From Subdoligranulum variabile (GTDB lineage: Bacteria; Bacillota; Clostridia; Oscillospirales; Ruminococcaceae): a stretch of DNA of 64,000 nt. The DNA is taken from positions 1 through 64,000 of the forward strand of contig SFKI01000016.1 in NCBI GenBank assembly GCA_004554775.1, read 5' to 3'. The notes under the pieces are model-generated. The model saw only the letters and a list, made by a program, of their open reading frames with translations, was not told the origin of the DNA and made no database searches. Both the position numbers and the translations under genes were made by a program. Shown one piece after another: positions 34,888 through 43,765 of this stretch. Each line of letters starts with the position of its first letter. Position 1 is the stretch's first letter.

Positions 34888-35942
34888 AAAAGGATTGCTT
34901 CGGCGGCCCCGGCCAGTGGTACAAGGGCAATTTGCACTCCCACACCACCAACTCAGACGGGCACTTGACCCCGGCGCAGGCTGTGGCGCTGTTCCGCCAG
35001 TACGGCTACAGCTTTTTGTGCCTGAGCGAGCACGACTATTATACCGACCTGCGCGCCGAGCTGGATCGGGACGATTTTATTCTGCTGCCCGGCGTGGAGG
35101 CATCCAGCTGGCTGGTGCAGCTGCCCAGTGACCCCGCCGCGTTGCAGGAGCTGGCCGCGCTGAAAGAGAAAAACGCCTCGATGCCCGAACTGGTGCAGTT
35201 CTGCCGCACCCACGGCGCAGGACTGCGCAAGACCCACCACATCCACGGCATCTTGGGCAACGAAGCCATGCAAAAGGCGGCCGGAGACAATGTTTTGCAC
35301 CATGGCGAACGCCTGACCCCGCCGGTGGCTGTGGGCGATTGGGACGGCTTGCAGGCTGCACAGCAGCTGACCGACTACCTGAAAAGCCGCGGCTGCTTTA
35401 CCACCTACAACCACCCCACCTGGTCCCGCGTGGAGATGGCCGATGTCGTCGGCCTGCAAGGGGCCTGGGCCGTGGAAGTGTACAACTACGGTACCGAGGT
35501 AGAATGCGGCGAGGGCTACGACACCGTGTTTTGGAACGCGATGCTGCAAAAAGGCACGCAGGTAGGCTGTTTTGCATCGGACGACAACCACAACCCCGCC
35601 AAGTTCTTTGACGCACTGGGCGGCTGGGTCTGCGTGAAATCTGAGGAGTTGACCCACGAGGCCATCGTCAACCACCTGCTGGCCGGGGATTACTACGCGT
35701 CCTCCGGCCCCGAGATCATGCGTTGGGGTGTGGACGGCAACGAAGTATATCTGGAGTGCTCCCCTGCTGCGCGCATCAACTTTATTGCGGGCGGGCTCGT
35801 AGGCGGCAGCGAGACGATCCTGGAGCACGAAAGCCCGCTGACCCACGGCCTGCACACGCTGCACGGCGGCGAAAGCTGGATCCGCGGCGAGGTCATCGAC
35901 CACCAGGGCCGCCGCGCCTGGACAAATCCCATCTGGCTGTAA
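34884..35942 (+). CDS. PHP-domain metal-dependent phosphoesterase
   Basis: A 352-residue PHP hydrolase. Metal ligands are visible as GNLHSHTTNSDGHLTP (His18, His20, Asp25), LSEHDYYTD, TYNHPTWSR and FASDDNH. The N-terminal domain (to about residue 250) is the PHP barrel, and the last 100 residues form a small beta domain. It has no signal peptide, so it acts on the imported substrate in the cytoplasm. The 4-base overlap with the ATPase suggests the operon takes up a phosphoester or cyclic phosphate and hydrolyses it. Confidence 0.87.
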
Positions 35943-35959
35943 GCCTATTATAGTAAGGT

Positions 35960-36017
35960 ATGTAAAAACAAACTGCCTTGCGGGGAGGTTTTCCCTGCAA
36001 GGCAGTTTGTTTTTACG
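35960..36017. terminator. Bidirectional terminator
   Basis: AAAAACAAACTGCCTTGC and GCAAGGCAGTTTGTTTTT form an 18-bp stem between the importer operon and the convergent ECF genes. Confidence 0.93.
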
Positions 36018-36038
36018 TTTTGTATTATTTATTTATCA

Positions 36039-36869
36039 TTATACAAAAGGATTATAAAAGCGGCCAAACTTGATGGTGATGGCCAGGCTGACCAGGAGCA
36101 GCGCGGCACCGAGAGCCAGGGCGATGAAATCACGCCGGGAGAAGGGGCGGCGGACGTACCAGGTACGCTTGCTGCCCTTGCCGAAACCGCGCAGTTCCAT
36201 CGCGTTGGAGATGACGTCGATACGGTTGAGGCTCGTTAAGATCAGCGGCAGCAGAATGTTGACCGAATTTTTCAGCCGCTTAAAGAACGGCTCGCTGCGG
36301 CCAAGCTCCACGCCGCGGGCCTGCTGTGCCTGGCTGATGCTGTGGTAGTCGCGCTGGATATCGGGGATATAACGCAGTGCGATGGCGACCGAGTAGCCGA
36401 TTTTGTACGATACACCGATGCTGTTCAAGCTTGCTGCAAACTCGCTGGGGTCGGTAGCCGAGATGAACAGGATCGCCACCGGCAGCGCCACGAAATATTT
36501 GAGCGAGATATTGAACAAATAAAATAGCTGTTCGGCCGTGATATCGTACCGCCAGAACAGGTGGCACAGCACCGTGCGGGTGCCGTACAGTGTGGTGCCC
36601 TGGTTGGGGTCAAACAGGAAGATAAACAGATCGTTCAGCAGCAAAAACACCAGCATGAAAACCAGCATAAAGCTGACTTCCTTGATTTTAATGCGGCTGA
36701 GCTTGAACGACACAAAGCTGACGACCATCAGCCCCAGCAGCACCCAGGTATTATAGGTGATCATGCTGGCAAAGGTGAACAGCAGAAAAAACGCCAGCTT
36801 GGTGGTGCCGGTAAGCTGGTGCACCACACTTTTGCGCGGCAGGTAGTTTAAAACGGTCTTAGCAGCCAT
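36039..36869 (-). CDS. ecfT: ECF transporter T component
   Basis: A 276-residue EcfT with about five membrane helices, the coupling helix motifs (SQAQQARGVELGR and NAMELRGFGKGSKR, with the conserved Ala-Arg-Gly and Leu-Arg-Gly signatures) and a basic end. ATG 36869 lies 11 bases inside the ATPase gene end and follows GGGAGG. It links the ATPases to the S component. Confidence 0.93.
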   Translation of the reverse strand: MAAKTVLNYLPRKSVVHQLTGTTKLAFFLLFTFASMITYNTWVLLGLMVVSFVSFKLSRIKIKEVSFMLVFMLVFLLLNDLFIFLFDPNQGTTLYGTRTVLCHLFWRYDITAEQLFYLFNISLKYFVALPVAILFISATDPSEFAASLNSIGVSYKIGYSVAIALRYIPDIQRDYHSISQAQQARGVELGRSEPFFKRLKNSVNILLPLILTSLNRIDVISNAMELRGFGKGSKRTWYVRRPFSRRDFIALALGAALLLVSLAITIKFGRFYNPFV

Positions 36870-38580
36870 GGGCGCGCACCTCCCTGTCGGCGGCAATGAA
36901 CCGCTCCACAAAATCCTCAGCCGGGGCAATGCCGCAGCGGTTGGCCAGCGTGTACAGGCTGGTTTCCTTTAAAGCTGCACGCTCGATGAGTTCCGGGTCG
37001 CACAGCACGGCGGATGCACTGCGGTCGGCAATCAGCTGCCCATCACAGAACACCAGCGCGCGCGGGGTGTATTCCAGCATCAGGTGCATATCGTGGGTGA
37101 TCATGACCACGGTCACGCCGCGCGCGTTCAGCCCCTGCAAAAACTCCATAATGTCGGTGTAATGGCGGAAATCCTGGCCGGCGGTAGGCTCGTCGAGCAG
37201 AATCAGTTCGGGGTCCTGCACCAGCACGCTGGCGATGGTAACGCGCTTTTTCTGGCCGAAGCTCAGCGCCGAGACCGGCCAGTTGCGGAACGGATACAGG
37301 CCGCAGACTTTCAGCGTATCTTCGACCTTTTTCTGAATCTGCTCATCGGTCATCCCACTGCCCTGCAGGGCCATGGCGACCTCGTCGTAGATCATCGTTT
37401 TCGAGATCATCTGGTTCGGGTTCTGCATCACATAGCCGATGTGCTTGGCGCGGCGGCGGATGTTTTCATCTTTCAGGTCCTTGCCGTTCAGGTAAATTTC
37501 GCCCGAGTCCTGCGTTTCAAACCCGCAGATCAGCTTGGAAAGGGTCGATTTGCCTGCGCCGTTGCGGCCCACGATGCTGACCATCTCGCCCTTGCCGATG
37601 GAAAAGCTGACGTTTTGCAGCGTGTGCTGGCCCTTGTTGTAGCCGAAGCAGAGGTTTTTCACTTCCAGCAGCGGCTCCGGGGCGGGTTTGGGGGCGGGCA
37701 GCGGTTCGGCCTGGAACCAGCTGTGCAAGCGGGCGGTGTCGGCCTCGTCCAGCACCACCGAATGGATGTGCGCAGGGTGTTTTTCGGGCGTGACGGCAAT
37801 GCCCGCGTAACGCATGGCCGTGACATAGAGCGGCTCACGGATGCCGTTTTCGGCCAGCAGCGAACCGGAGAGCAGCTCGTCAGGGCACAGGTCAGCCAGA
37901 ATGCGGCCCTCATTGATCAGCACGATGCGGTCGACATTGCGCCAGAGCACATCCTCCAGGCGGTGCTCAATAATCAACACGGTGGTGTCGGTTTTTTGTT
38001 GGATGGTGTCGATCAGCTCGATAGCCTGCTTGCCGGTGGCGGGGTCGAGGTTGGCCAGTGGCTCATCGAACAGCAGAATTTTCACGTCGTCCACCATGAC
38101 GCCCGCCAGGCTGACGCGCTGCTTCTGCCCGCCGGAAAGCTCATGCGGGGCAAAACCGAGGTGGTTCTCGATGCCCACCAGTTCGGCGGCATGCTGCACG
38201 ATCTCCTTCATTTCCGGCTGCGGGGTGCAGTTATTCTCCAGCGAAAAGGCAATGTCCTCCCCCACCGTCAGGCCGATGAACTGGCCGTCCGGATCCTGCA
38301 GCACGGTGCCCACGTGGCCCGCCAGCTCAAAAATGCTGCTGTGCGGGGCGTCCACACCATCCACCGTCAGGGTGCCGCTGCACGCGCCGGGGTTGGAGAA
38401 GGGGTTCAAGCCATTGATGCAGGCGGCCAGCGTGCTTTTGCCGCTGCCCGAGGGGCCCGCGATGAGCACACGCTCGCCGGGGTAGATATCCAGGTTGATG
38501 TCCTGCAGGGTGGGCTTTTTCTGTGCCCGATACTGGAACGAGAAATTTTTAAAGGAAATGATGGGGGTCTTTGCAGCCAT
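36859..38580 (-). CDS. ECF transporter ATPase, two domains fused
   Basis: A 573-residue double ATPase. Domain 1 has Walker A IAGPSGSGKSTLAA at about residue 40, signature LSGGQKQRVSLAG, Walker B ILLFDEPLANLD. Domain 2 has GRNGAGKSTLS at about 350, an altered signature LSFGQKKRVTIAS, and LILLDEPTAGQD. The two EcfA subunits, usually separate, are here one chain, as in YkoD. ATG 38580 follows GAGGTG. A hairpin-terminator lies just upstream, between this gene and the S component. Confidence 0.93.
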   Translation of the reverse strand: MAAKTPIISFKNFSFQYRAQKKPTLQDINLDIYPGERVLIAGPSGSGKSTLAACINGLNPFSNPGACSGTLTVDGVDAPHSSIFELAGHVGTVLQDPDGQFIGLTVGEDIAFSLENNCTPQPEMKEIVQHAAELVGIENHLGFAPHELSGGQKQRVSLAGVMVDDVKILLFDEPLANLDPATGKQAIELIDTIQQKTDTTVLIIEHRLEDVLWRNVDRIVLINEGRILADLCPDELLSGSLLAENGIREPLYVTAMRYAGIAVTPEKHPAHIHSVVLDEADTARLHSWFQAEPLPAPKPAPEPLLEVKNLCFGYNKGQHTLQNVSFSIGKGEMVSIVGRNGAGKSTLSKLICGFETQDSGEIYLNGKDLKDENIRRRAKHIGYVMQNPNQMISKTMIYDEVAMALQGSGMTDEQIQKKVEDTLKVCGLYPFRNWPVSALSFGQKKRVTIASVLVQDPELILLDEPTAGQDFRHYTDIMEFLQGLNARGVTVVMITHDMHLMLEYTPRALVFCDGQLIADRSASAVLCDPELIERAALKETSLYTLANRCGIAPAEDFVERFIAADREVRAHGC

Positions 38581-38596
38581 ACGGCACCTCACAAAC

Positions 38597-38630
38597 AAAG
38601 TGCCTTCCCGCCTATGTGGGAAGGCACAAG
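38597..38630 (-). terminator. Hairpin between S component and ATPase genes
   Basis: GTGCCTTCCC and GGGAAGGCAC flank a short loop, and on the minus strand TTTG follows. Its position inside the operon suggests partial termination, giving more S component than energising module. Confidence 0.7.
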
Positions 38631-38644
38631 GGAAATATACGGGT

Positions 38645-39193
38645 TTACTCCTTGTCCAAAGAGCCCTTCTTGGCGATGGTCTTGGTGTAGGCCAGCACCA
38701 GCAGACCGCCGACGACAACAGCGGTGATGATGTTGGAGATCGCTGCGAAAGCACCCTGGGCGAAGACCTTCTTGACAGGCTCGGCATAGATGACGATGTC
38801 CAGCACCGGGGCAACCACGATCCAGGCAATCAGATGGGCAATGACGTTGGAAACGGTGTAGGTGATGACCTTGCCTTTATTGAAGTCGCCTTCCTGCAGA
38901 TTCAGCTTCTTGGCGAACAGGCCGACCACCACGCCGGTGAAGGCAGAGGCGATGACCCAGCTCCACCAAGGGATGCCGCCCCAGGACAGGTCGATCAGCG
39001 CATGGCCGATGAAGCCGATCAGGCCGCCGGCCACGGGGCCGTACATGGCAGCCAGCAGGCCCAGCACGGCATACTGCAGGCTGATGTTGGTGTTGGGCAC
39101 CGGGCTGGGGATGGCCACAAAGCGGCCCAGGACAAAGAACAGAGCTGCGCCGATACCAATGGCAACGAAGGTTTTGATGTTGTTGTTTTTCAT
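38645..39193 (-). CDS. ECF transporter S component, UPF0397 family
   Basis: A 182-residue protein with five to six helices that resembles UPF0397 throughout: IKTFVAIGIGAALFFVLGRF, IPSPVPNTNISLQYAVL, GLIGFIGHALIDLSWGG, PWWSWVIASAFTGVVVGL, KKGSLDKE. S components bind the vitamin or metal-like substrate; the UPF0397 substrate is not established. Own promoter at 39261-39290. Confidence 0.93.
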   Translation of the reverse strand: MKNNNIKTFVAIGIGAALFFVLGRFVAIPSPVPNTNISLQYAVLGLLAAMYGPVAGGLIGFIGHALIDLSWGGIPWWSWVIASAFTGVVVGLFAKKLNLQEGDFNKGKVITYTVSNVIAHLIAWIVVAPVLDIVIYAEPVKKVFAQGAFAAISNIITAVVVGGLLVLAYTKTIAKKGSLDKE

Positions 39194-39260
39194 GATTCCA
39201 CACTCCCTAATTTATGATGAAATTAGTCCGCAATTTTCCTTTATAAAAAAGGACGATACC

Positions 39261-39290
39261 AGTATACGCGTTCCATTTATCGTGTGTCAA
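39261..39290 (-). promoter_or_regulatory. Promoter of the ECF operon
   Basis: TTGACA (39285-39290), 18 bases, TATACT (39261-39266) on the minus strand. The 60-base leader has a CTAATTT...AAATTAG hairpin before the ribosome site. No known riboswitch is recognised. Confidence 0.8.
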
Positions 39291-39401
39291 TGGTCAAAAC
39301 TGCACAAATGCGCTAAATCTGGGGCTGGTTGCAAAATTTGGGGGGCTCCGCGCGTCTTTTCGCGGATTTTCGCCCCTTGGGCAGCTTTTATGCGTCCGTG
39401 C

Positions 39402-39430
39402 TTGCGCCGCCGGGCAAATGGTGCTACAAT
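39402..39430 (+). promoter_or_regulatory. Promoter of the dipeptidase gene
   Basis: TTGCGC (39402-39407), 17 bases, TACAAT (39425-39430). Confidence 0.7.
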
Positions 39431-39477
39431 GCACCCAGGAGAGAATTTTTGAGTATCATGAAGGGAAGTTTTGTAAA

Positions 39478-40926
39478 ATGGCTTGTACTACGATTTTAGT
39501 CGGCAAAAATGCCTCCTATGATGGCTCTACCATGATTGCCCGCAACGATGATTCCGGGTCCGGGCATTTCACCGCCAAAAAGTTCACGGTCGTCCATCCC
39601 GAGGAGCTGCCCGCCACCTATAAGTCGGTAATTTCTCACGTAGAAATCCCGATGCCCGCCGGGGCCATGCGCTTTACCGCCATGCCCAACGCTGTCGAGG
39701 GCAAGGGCATCTGGGCTGCGGCCGGTATCAACGCTGCCAATGTGGGCATGACGGCCACCGAGACCATTACCTCCAACCCCCGCGTACTGGGCGCTGACCC
39801 GCTGGTGGAGGGCGGCATCGGCGAGGAGGACATCGTCTACCTCGTGCTGCCCTACATCCACAACGCGCGCGAGGGCGTGCAGCGCCTGGGTTCCCTGCTG
39901 GAGACCTACGGCACCTATGAGATGAACGGCATCGCGTTCCAGGATGTGGACGAGATCTGGTGGCTGGAGACCATCGGCGGCCACCACTGGATGGCCCGCC
40001 GTGTGCCCGATGATGTGTACGTCGTTATGCCCAACCAGCTGGGCATGGATGAGCTCGACCTCGATGATGCACTGGGCGCACAGAAAGAGTTTCTCTGCTC
40101 GGCTGATCTGCGGGAGTTTATCGCCAAAAATCACCTGGATCTTTCGCAGGACGGCATGCTGAATCCGCGCGATGCGTTTGGCAGCCACGATGATTCTGAC
40201 CATGTGTACAACACACCACGCGCCTGGTACATGCTGCGTTATTTCAACCCCCACACGATGAACTGGGACGGCCCCGATGCAGACTTTACGCCGCGCTCCG
40301 ACGATCTGCCCTGGTGCCTGGTGCCGGAGAAAAAGATCACGCCCGAGGATGTAAAATACGTGTTATCGTCCCATTATCAGGGCACGCCGTACGACCCGTA
40401 TGCCAGCTATGGTGAGCGTGGCATGCGCGGTGCCTACCGTTCCATCGGCATCAACCGCAATGATTTTGTGGCCCTGCTGCAGCTGCGCCCCGACATGCCG
40501 GAGGAATCCCGCGCCATTGAGTGGATCGCCTACGCGTCCAATGCGCTGAACACAATGGTGCCGTTCTACGCCAACATCGACACCACGCCCGCCTACCTGG
40601 CCAACACCACCGGCGAGGTCTCCACCGACAGCTTCTACTGGGTAAGCCGCATGATCGCCGCCATGGCGGATGCCTCCTTTGCCAAGTCCCAGTTCCACCT
40701 GGAACGGTACGAGCTGGCCGTGCTGGCCGAGAGCCGCGCCATCCTGAATGACTATGATGCCAAGCTGGCCGCCGAGCCGGACGCCGCCGCCCGCGCTGCC
40801 CTGCGCGTGCAGGCCAACGACGCCCTGGCCGCCAACCTCAAGCGCCACGCCGCCGACACGCTGGACAAAGTCCTGTTTGAGCTGAGCAGCCAGATGAAGA
40901 ACGCGTATTCCCGCTCGGATGCGTAA
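39478..40926 (+). CDS. pepD: C69-family dipeptidase
   Basis: A 482-residue Ntn hydrolase beginning MACTTILVGKNASYDGSTMI; Cys3 becomes the N-terminal nucleophile. ARNDDSGSGHFTAKKF, EGKGIWAAAGINAANVGMT, EGGIGEEDIVYLVLPY and DEIWWLETIGGHHWMARRVP are the PepD blocks. ATG 39478 is preceded by AAGGGAAG; a longer frame upstream would place the Cys internally and lacks a ribosome site. It has no signal peptide, so it is a cytoplasmic dipeptidase for peptide nutrition. Confidence 0.94.
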   Translation: MACTTILVGKNASYDGSTMIARNDDSGSGHFTAKKFTVVHPEELPATYKSVISHVEIPMPAGAMRFTAMPNAVEGKGIWAAAGINAANVGMTATETITSNPRVLGADPLVEGGIGEEDIVYLVLPYIHNAREGVQRLGSLLETYGTYEMNGIAFQDVDEIWWLETIGGHHWMARRVPDDVYVVMPNQLGMDELDLDDALGAQKEFLCSADLREFIAKNHLDLSQDGMLNPRDAFGSHDDSDHVYNTPRAWYMLRYFNPHTMNWDGPDADFTPRSDDLPWCLVPEKKITPEDVKYVLSSHYQGTPYDPYASYGERGMRGAYRSIGINRNDFVALLQLRPDMPEESRAIEWIAYASNALNTMVPFYANIDTTPAYLANTTGEVSTDSFYWVSRMIAAMADASFAKSQFHLERYELAVLAESRAILNDYDAKLAAEPDAAARAALRVQANDALAANLKRHAADTLDKVLFELSSQMKNAYSRSDA

Positions 40927-40928
40927 CT

Positions 40929-41095
40929 TTTAGGCAATACCGCATAATTCTAAGTGCCGATACGGCGAGCGAGGTGCGGCAGCTGCTAAGCCAAAAGCGC
41001 AGATAATACTTTGTGTATTATCGAGCATTTGCCGTGCCACAGCCGCCGAAGCGGTGCTTAAGCCGTAAGGCGGGAATTGTGCGGTGTTGCCTTTA
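40929..41095. mobile_element. 159-bp MITE with 18-bp inverted ends and TTTA target duplication
   Basis: Terminal repeats GGCAATACCGCATAATTC (40933-40950) and its inverse GAATTGTGCGGTGTTGCC (41074-41091) match at 16 of 18 positions. Direct TTTA flanks lie at 40929-40932 and 41092-41095. The interior has no gene, but contains a perfect GATAATAC/GTATTATC hairpin near 41002-41022. These are the marks of a miniature inverted-repeat element moved by a transposase encoded elsewhere. Confidence 0.85.
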
Positions 41096-41133
41096 GTTTC
41101 TCATAGATAACACTCTCGTATCTTCCGCTAACG

Positions 41134-41195
41134 AACTATCATACAAGAGCCCCTGGGAATGAGTTCTCATTTCCAGGGGTTCTTGTATGATAGTT
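41134..41195 (+). repeat. 30-bp near-perfect stem-loop
   Basis: Left arm 41134-41163 and right arm 41166-41195 match at 28 of 30 positions. Both exceptions are G opposite T, so the plus-strand RNA is fully paired while the minus-strand RNA has two A-C mismatches. It sits 38 bases after the MITE. No T-run follows, so it is not an ordinary terminator. Confidence 0.75.
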
Positions 41196-41440
41196 GCTTA
41201 GGCCGATCCATTTTAGAGACGCTTTCGGCCCGCGACTTTTCAGCAAATCTCTTTACATCACCGGTTTTTGTTGATTTTGCTGTCAGATATGGCAAAATAT
41301 TTTTTAACTATATATTTTGTTTGGCATTCCTTTTTTTCGTACAAAAACATCTCATCTCCTAACCAGTATACACTATTGTCTAACAAACAGGAGCCCGTTC
41401 ATCTGCTGGGGTCACAGCCAAAGACACATTGTCCTCATGC

Positions 41441-41516
41441 ATCTTCGCATCTTAACGCAATCTTAATATTCCGGCAGAAAAGTTTAACACCATCTTTAAA
41501 CGGGCGGCGCTATACT
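41441..41516 (+). promoter_or_regulatory. Trk operon promoter with direct repeats
   Basis: ATCTT elements at 41441, 41449, 41460 and 41492 include ATCTTAACGCA-ATCTTAATATT at 11-base spacing, as expected for an OmpR/KdpE-type regulator. The -10 box TATACT (41511-41516) has no acceptable -35. This suggests a promoter needing an activator, perhaps the response regulator at the operon end. The stretch 41196-41440 shows nothing recognisable. Confidence 0.5.
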
Positions 41517-41553
41517 GTATTGTGTGAAAAAATATGCTGGAGTGTGATTTCTT

Positions 41554-42891
41554 TTGCCATCTCATCGGCATTTAGCCTGTAAGCTCAATTACTTTCAGTC
41601 AATTATTCTGCTGTTTGCAGCGGTTATTCTTATCGGGGCAGTGCTTTTGATGCTGCCAATTTCTGCGCAGGGACATACCGTCACCCCTTTCCATGAGGCA
41701 TTGTTTACGGCAACCTCCGCTGTCTGCGTCACAGGGCTGGTTGTGCGGGATACGGCTTCTCACTGGTCAGCATTTGGTCAAGCTGTCCTGATGGTGCTGA
41801 TCCAGATCGGCGGTCTGGGTGTGATCACAGTTGGCGCGTCTTTCTCGCTTTTATCAGGTCGGCGCATTTCCCTGTCCCAGCGCGGACGGATGCAGGAGGC
41901 CATCTCTGCTCCAAAGGTCGGCGGCATTGTGCGGCTGACAGGCTTTGTGATCCGCACATCTCTGGTGATCGAGGTGATCGGCGCGCTTTGTATGCTCCCG
42001 GTTTTCTGCCGGGATTTCGGCGCTTCCGGGATATGGAAAGCCGTTTTCCATTCCGTTTCCGCTTTCTGCAATGCGGGCTTTGATTTAATGGGTACCCCCG
42101 ACACGCCTTATGTCTCGCTGACCGCATACAGCGCAGACCCGGTTATCACCCTGACGATTTCCTCTCTGATCGTTGTGGGCGGCATTGGTTTTCTGACATG
42201 GGATGACGTGCGGACCAATCGGCTCCGCTTTCATCACTATCGGCTGCAAAGCAAAGTGATTCTGGCGGCAACAGCGCTCTTGATCTTGCTGCCAACGCTG
42301 TACTTTTTCTGCTTTGAGTTCAAAGGCGGCACACTGCGGGAGCGGCTGCTGCTCTCGCTGTTCCAGTCCGTAACGCCCCGAACGGCGGGATTTAATACGG
42401 CAGACTATACGTTACTGTCCAGCAGCGGCCGCGGCCTTACCGTTTTGCTGATGTTTATCGGTGGCTCACCGGGTTCAACTGCGGGCGGCATCAAGACCAC
42501 AACAGCGGCAGTACTTGTCGCCAATGCGTTTGCTGTATTCCGCAGGCAGAAAAGCCCCGAAATGTTTGGGCGGCGGATGGAAGAAAAAGCCGTCTATGAC
42601 GCCGCGGCCATCTTCACGCTGTATCTTGCCCTTTCTCTGATGGGAGCGTTTGTCATCAGCACGCTGGAAACGCTGCCGCTTTCCGAATGTCTGTTTGAAA
42701 CGACCTCTGCCATTGCTACCGTAGGGCTGTCTCTGGGATTGACACCGCATCTGGGAATCGTCTCGCAGGGCATTTTGATTTTTTTGATGTTCATCGGGCG
42801 TGTCGGCGGACTGACCATGATTTACGCAGCACTCTCCGGCAGCAAATGCAGCATAGCGCGGCTGCCACAGGAACGGATAACCGTAGGATAA
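41554..42891 (+). CDS. trkH: TrkH/KtrB-family potassium channel subunit
   Basis: A 445-residue K+ translocating subunit, KtrB-sized. The four pore loops are visible: TSAVCVTGLVVRDT, SVSAFCNAGFDLMG, SVTPRTAGFNTADY and TSAIATVGLSLGLT, each with the filter Gly. It begins at TTG 41554 with GGAG about 11 bases upstream, a weak site. It works with the RCK protein encoded next. Confidence 0.93.
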   Translation: MPSHRHLACKLNYFQSIILLFAAVILIGAVLLMLPISAQGHTVTPFHEALFTATSAVCVTGLVVRDTASHWSAFGQAVLMVLIQIGGLGVITVGASFSLLSGRRISLSQRGRMQEAISAPKVGGIVRLTGFVIRTSLVIEVIGALCMLPVFCRDFGASGIWKAVFHSVSAFCNAGFDLMGTPDTPYVSLTAYSADPVITLTISSLIVVGGIGFLTWDDVRTNRLRFHHYRLQSKVILAATALLILLPTLYFFCFEFKGGTLRERLLLSLFQSVTPRTAGFNTADYTLLSSSGRGLTVLLMFIGGSPGSTAGGIKTTTAAVLVANAFAVFRRQKSPEMFGRRMEEKAVYDAAAIFTLYLALSLMGAFVISTLETLPLSECLFETTSAIATVGLSLGLTPHLGIVSQGILIFLMFIGRVGGLTMIYAALSGSKCSIARLPQERITVG

Positions 42892-42906
42892 AGAAAGGTA
42901 CATACC

Positions 42907-43554
42907 ATGAAATCTATTTTACTGATTGGTTTGGGTCGATTTGGCCGCCATATCGCAGAAGAACTGAACAAACTCGGACATGAAGTCATGGCGGTTGACG
43001 AAAACGAGGAGCGCGTCAATGCCGTGCTGAATATCGTGACCAACGCCCAAATCGGTGACAGCACCAACGCGGAATTCTTGGAGGCATTGGGCGTCCGCAA
43101 TTTTGATGTCTGCATGGTAGCAATCAGCGGAAACTTTCAAAGCTCGCTGGAAACCACTTCCCTGCTGAAAGAACTGGGAGCAAAAATGGTCGTTTCCCGT
43201 GCGGAACGGGATGTACAGGCCAAATTTCTGCTGCGCAATGGTGCGGATGAAATACTTTACCCGGAAAAGCAGCTGGCCAAATGGGCGGCAATCCGCTACG
43301 GATCCGACCATGTGCTGGATTATATTGAGTTGGATCACGATCATGCCATCCTGGAAGTATCTGTGCCGTCCCCGTGGATCGGAAAGACCATTGGCGACAT
43401 CAATATCCGCAAGAAATACAGCATCAACATTCTGGGCATCAAGCGAAATGGAATTGCCGATGTCAACATTGACTCTGACACAGTTCTCCCCGGTGACGGC
43501 ACATTACTAGTGTTGGGCGAGAGCAAGGCCCTGAGTCGGTGCTTTCATATCTGA
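42907..43554 (+). CDS. trkA: TrkA/KtrA-type RCK regulatory protein
   Basis: A 215-residue cytoplasmic gating protein. The Rossmann RCK_N domain starts ILLIGLGRFGRHIAEELNKL and has VMAVDENEERVNAVLN; the C-terminal RCK_C domain covers about 135-215 (DINIRKKYSINILGIKRNG; VLPGDGTLLVLGE). It follows trkH by 15 bases. It probably binds nucleotide and gates the channel. Confidence 0.95.
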   Translation: MKSILLIGLGRFGRHIAEELNKLGHEVMAVDENEERVNAVLNIVTNAQIGDSTNAEFLEALGVRNFDVCMVAISGNFQSSLETTSLLKELGAKMVVSRAERDVQAKFLLRNGADEILYPEKQLAKWAAIRYGSDHVLDYIELDHDHAILEVSVPSPWIGKTIGDINIRKKYSINILGIKRNGIADVNIDSDTVLPGDGTLLVLGESKALSRCFHI

Positions 43555-43578
43555 GCGTTTGCAAGGGAAGTGGTTCAT

Positions 43579-43716
43579 TTGAGAACGGTACTGCTGATTT
43601 TGCTGTTTTTGGCAGCGGGATGCTTTCTTGTTTTTATCGGCGTCCGATGTGATGCTTTCTGGCGCAGCGTTCGCCGCGCACAATTTGAACGGCGAGAGGG
43701 GATCCGGCGCTGGTAA
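43579..43716 (+). CDS. Small single-pass membrane protein in the Trk operon
   Basis: A 45-residue frame read from TTG: MRTVLLILLFLAAGCFLVFI is one membrane helix, and the tail ends with the basic sequence RRAQFERREGIRRW. An AAGGGAAGTGG ribosome site lies before the start, and the frame sits between trkA and the kinase gene. Small membrane proteins such as KdpF accompany K+ uptake systems; this one matches no family I know. A TTG start lowers certainty. Confidence 0.5.
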   Translation: MRTVLLILLFLAAGCFLVFIGVRCDAFWRSVRRAQFERREGIRRW

Positions 43717-43765
43717 ACCCGTTTGGGATATGGTATGATACCATTTAGAGGGGGGGGGATTTGCT

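Noticed and set aside
41000..41095. Possible c-di-AMP (ydaO-type) riboswitch before trkH
   Set aside because: GCCGCCGAAGC looks suggestive, but it lies inside the MITE, over 450 bases from trkH, and the rest of the consensus is missing.
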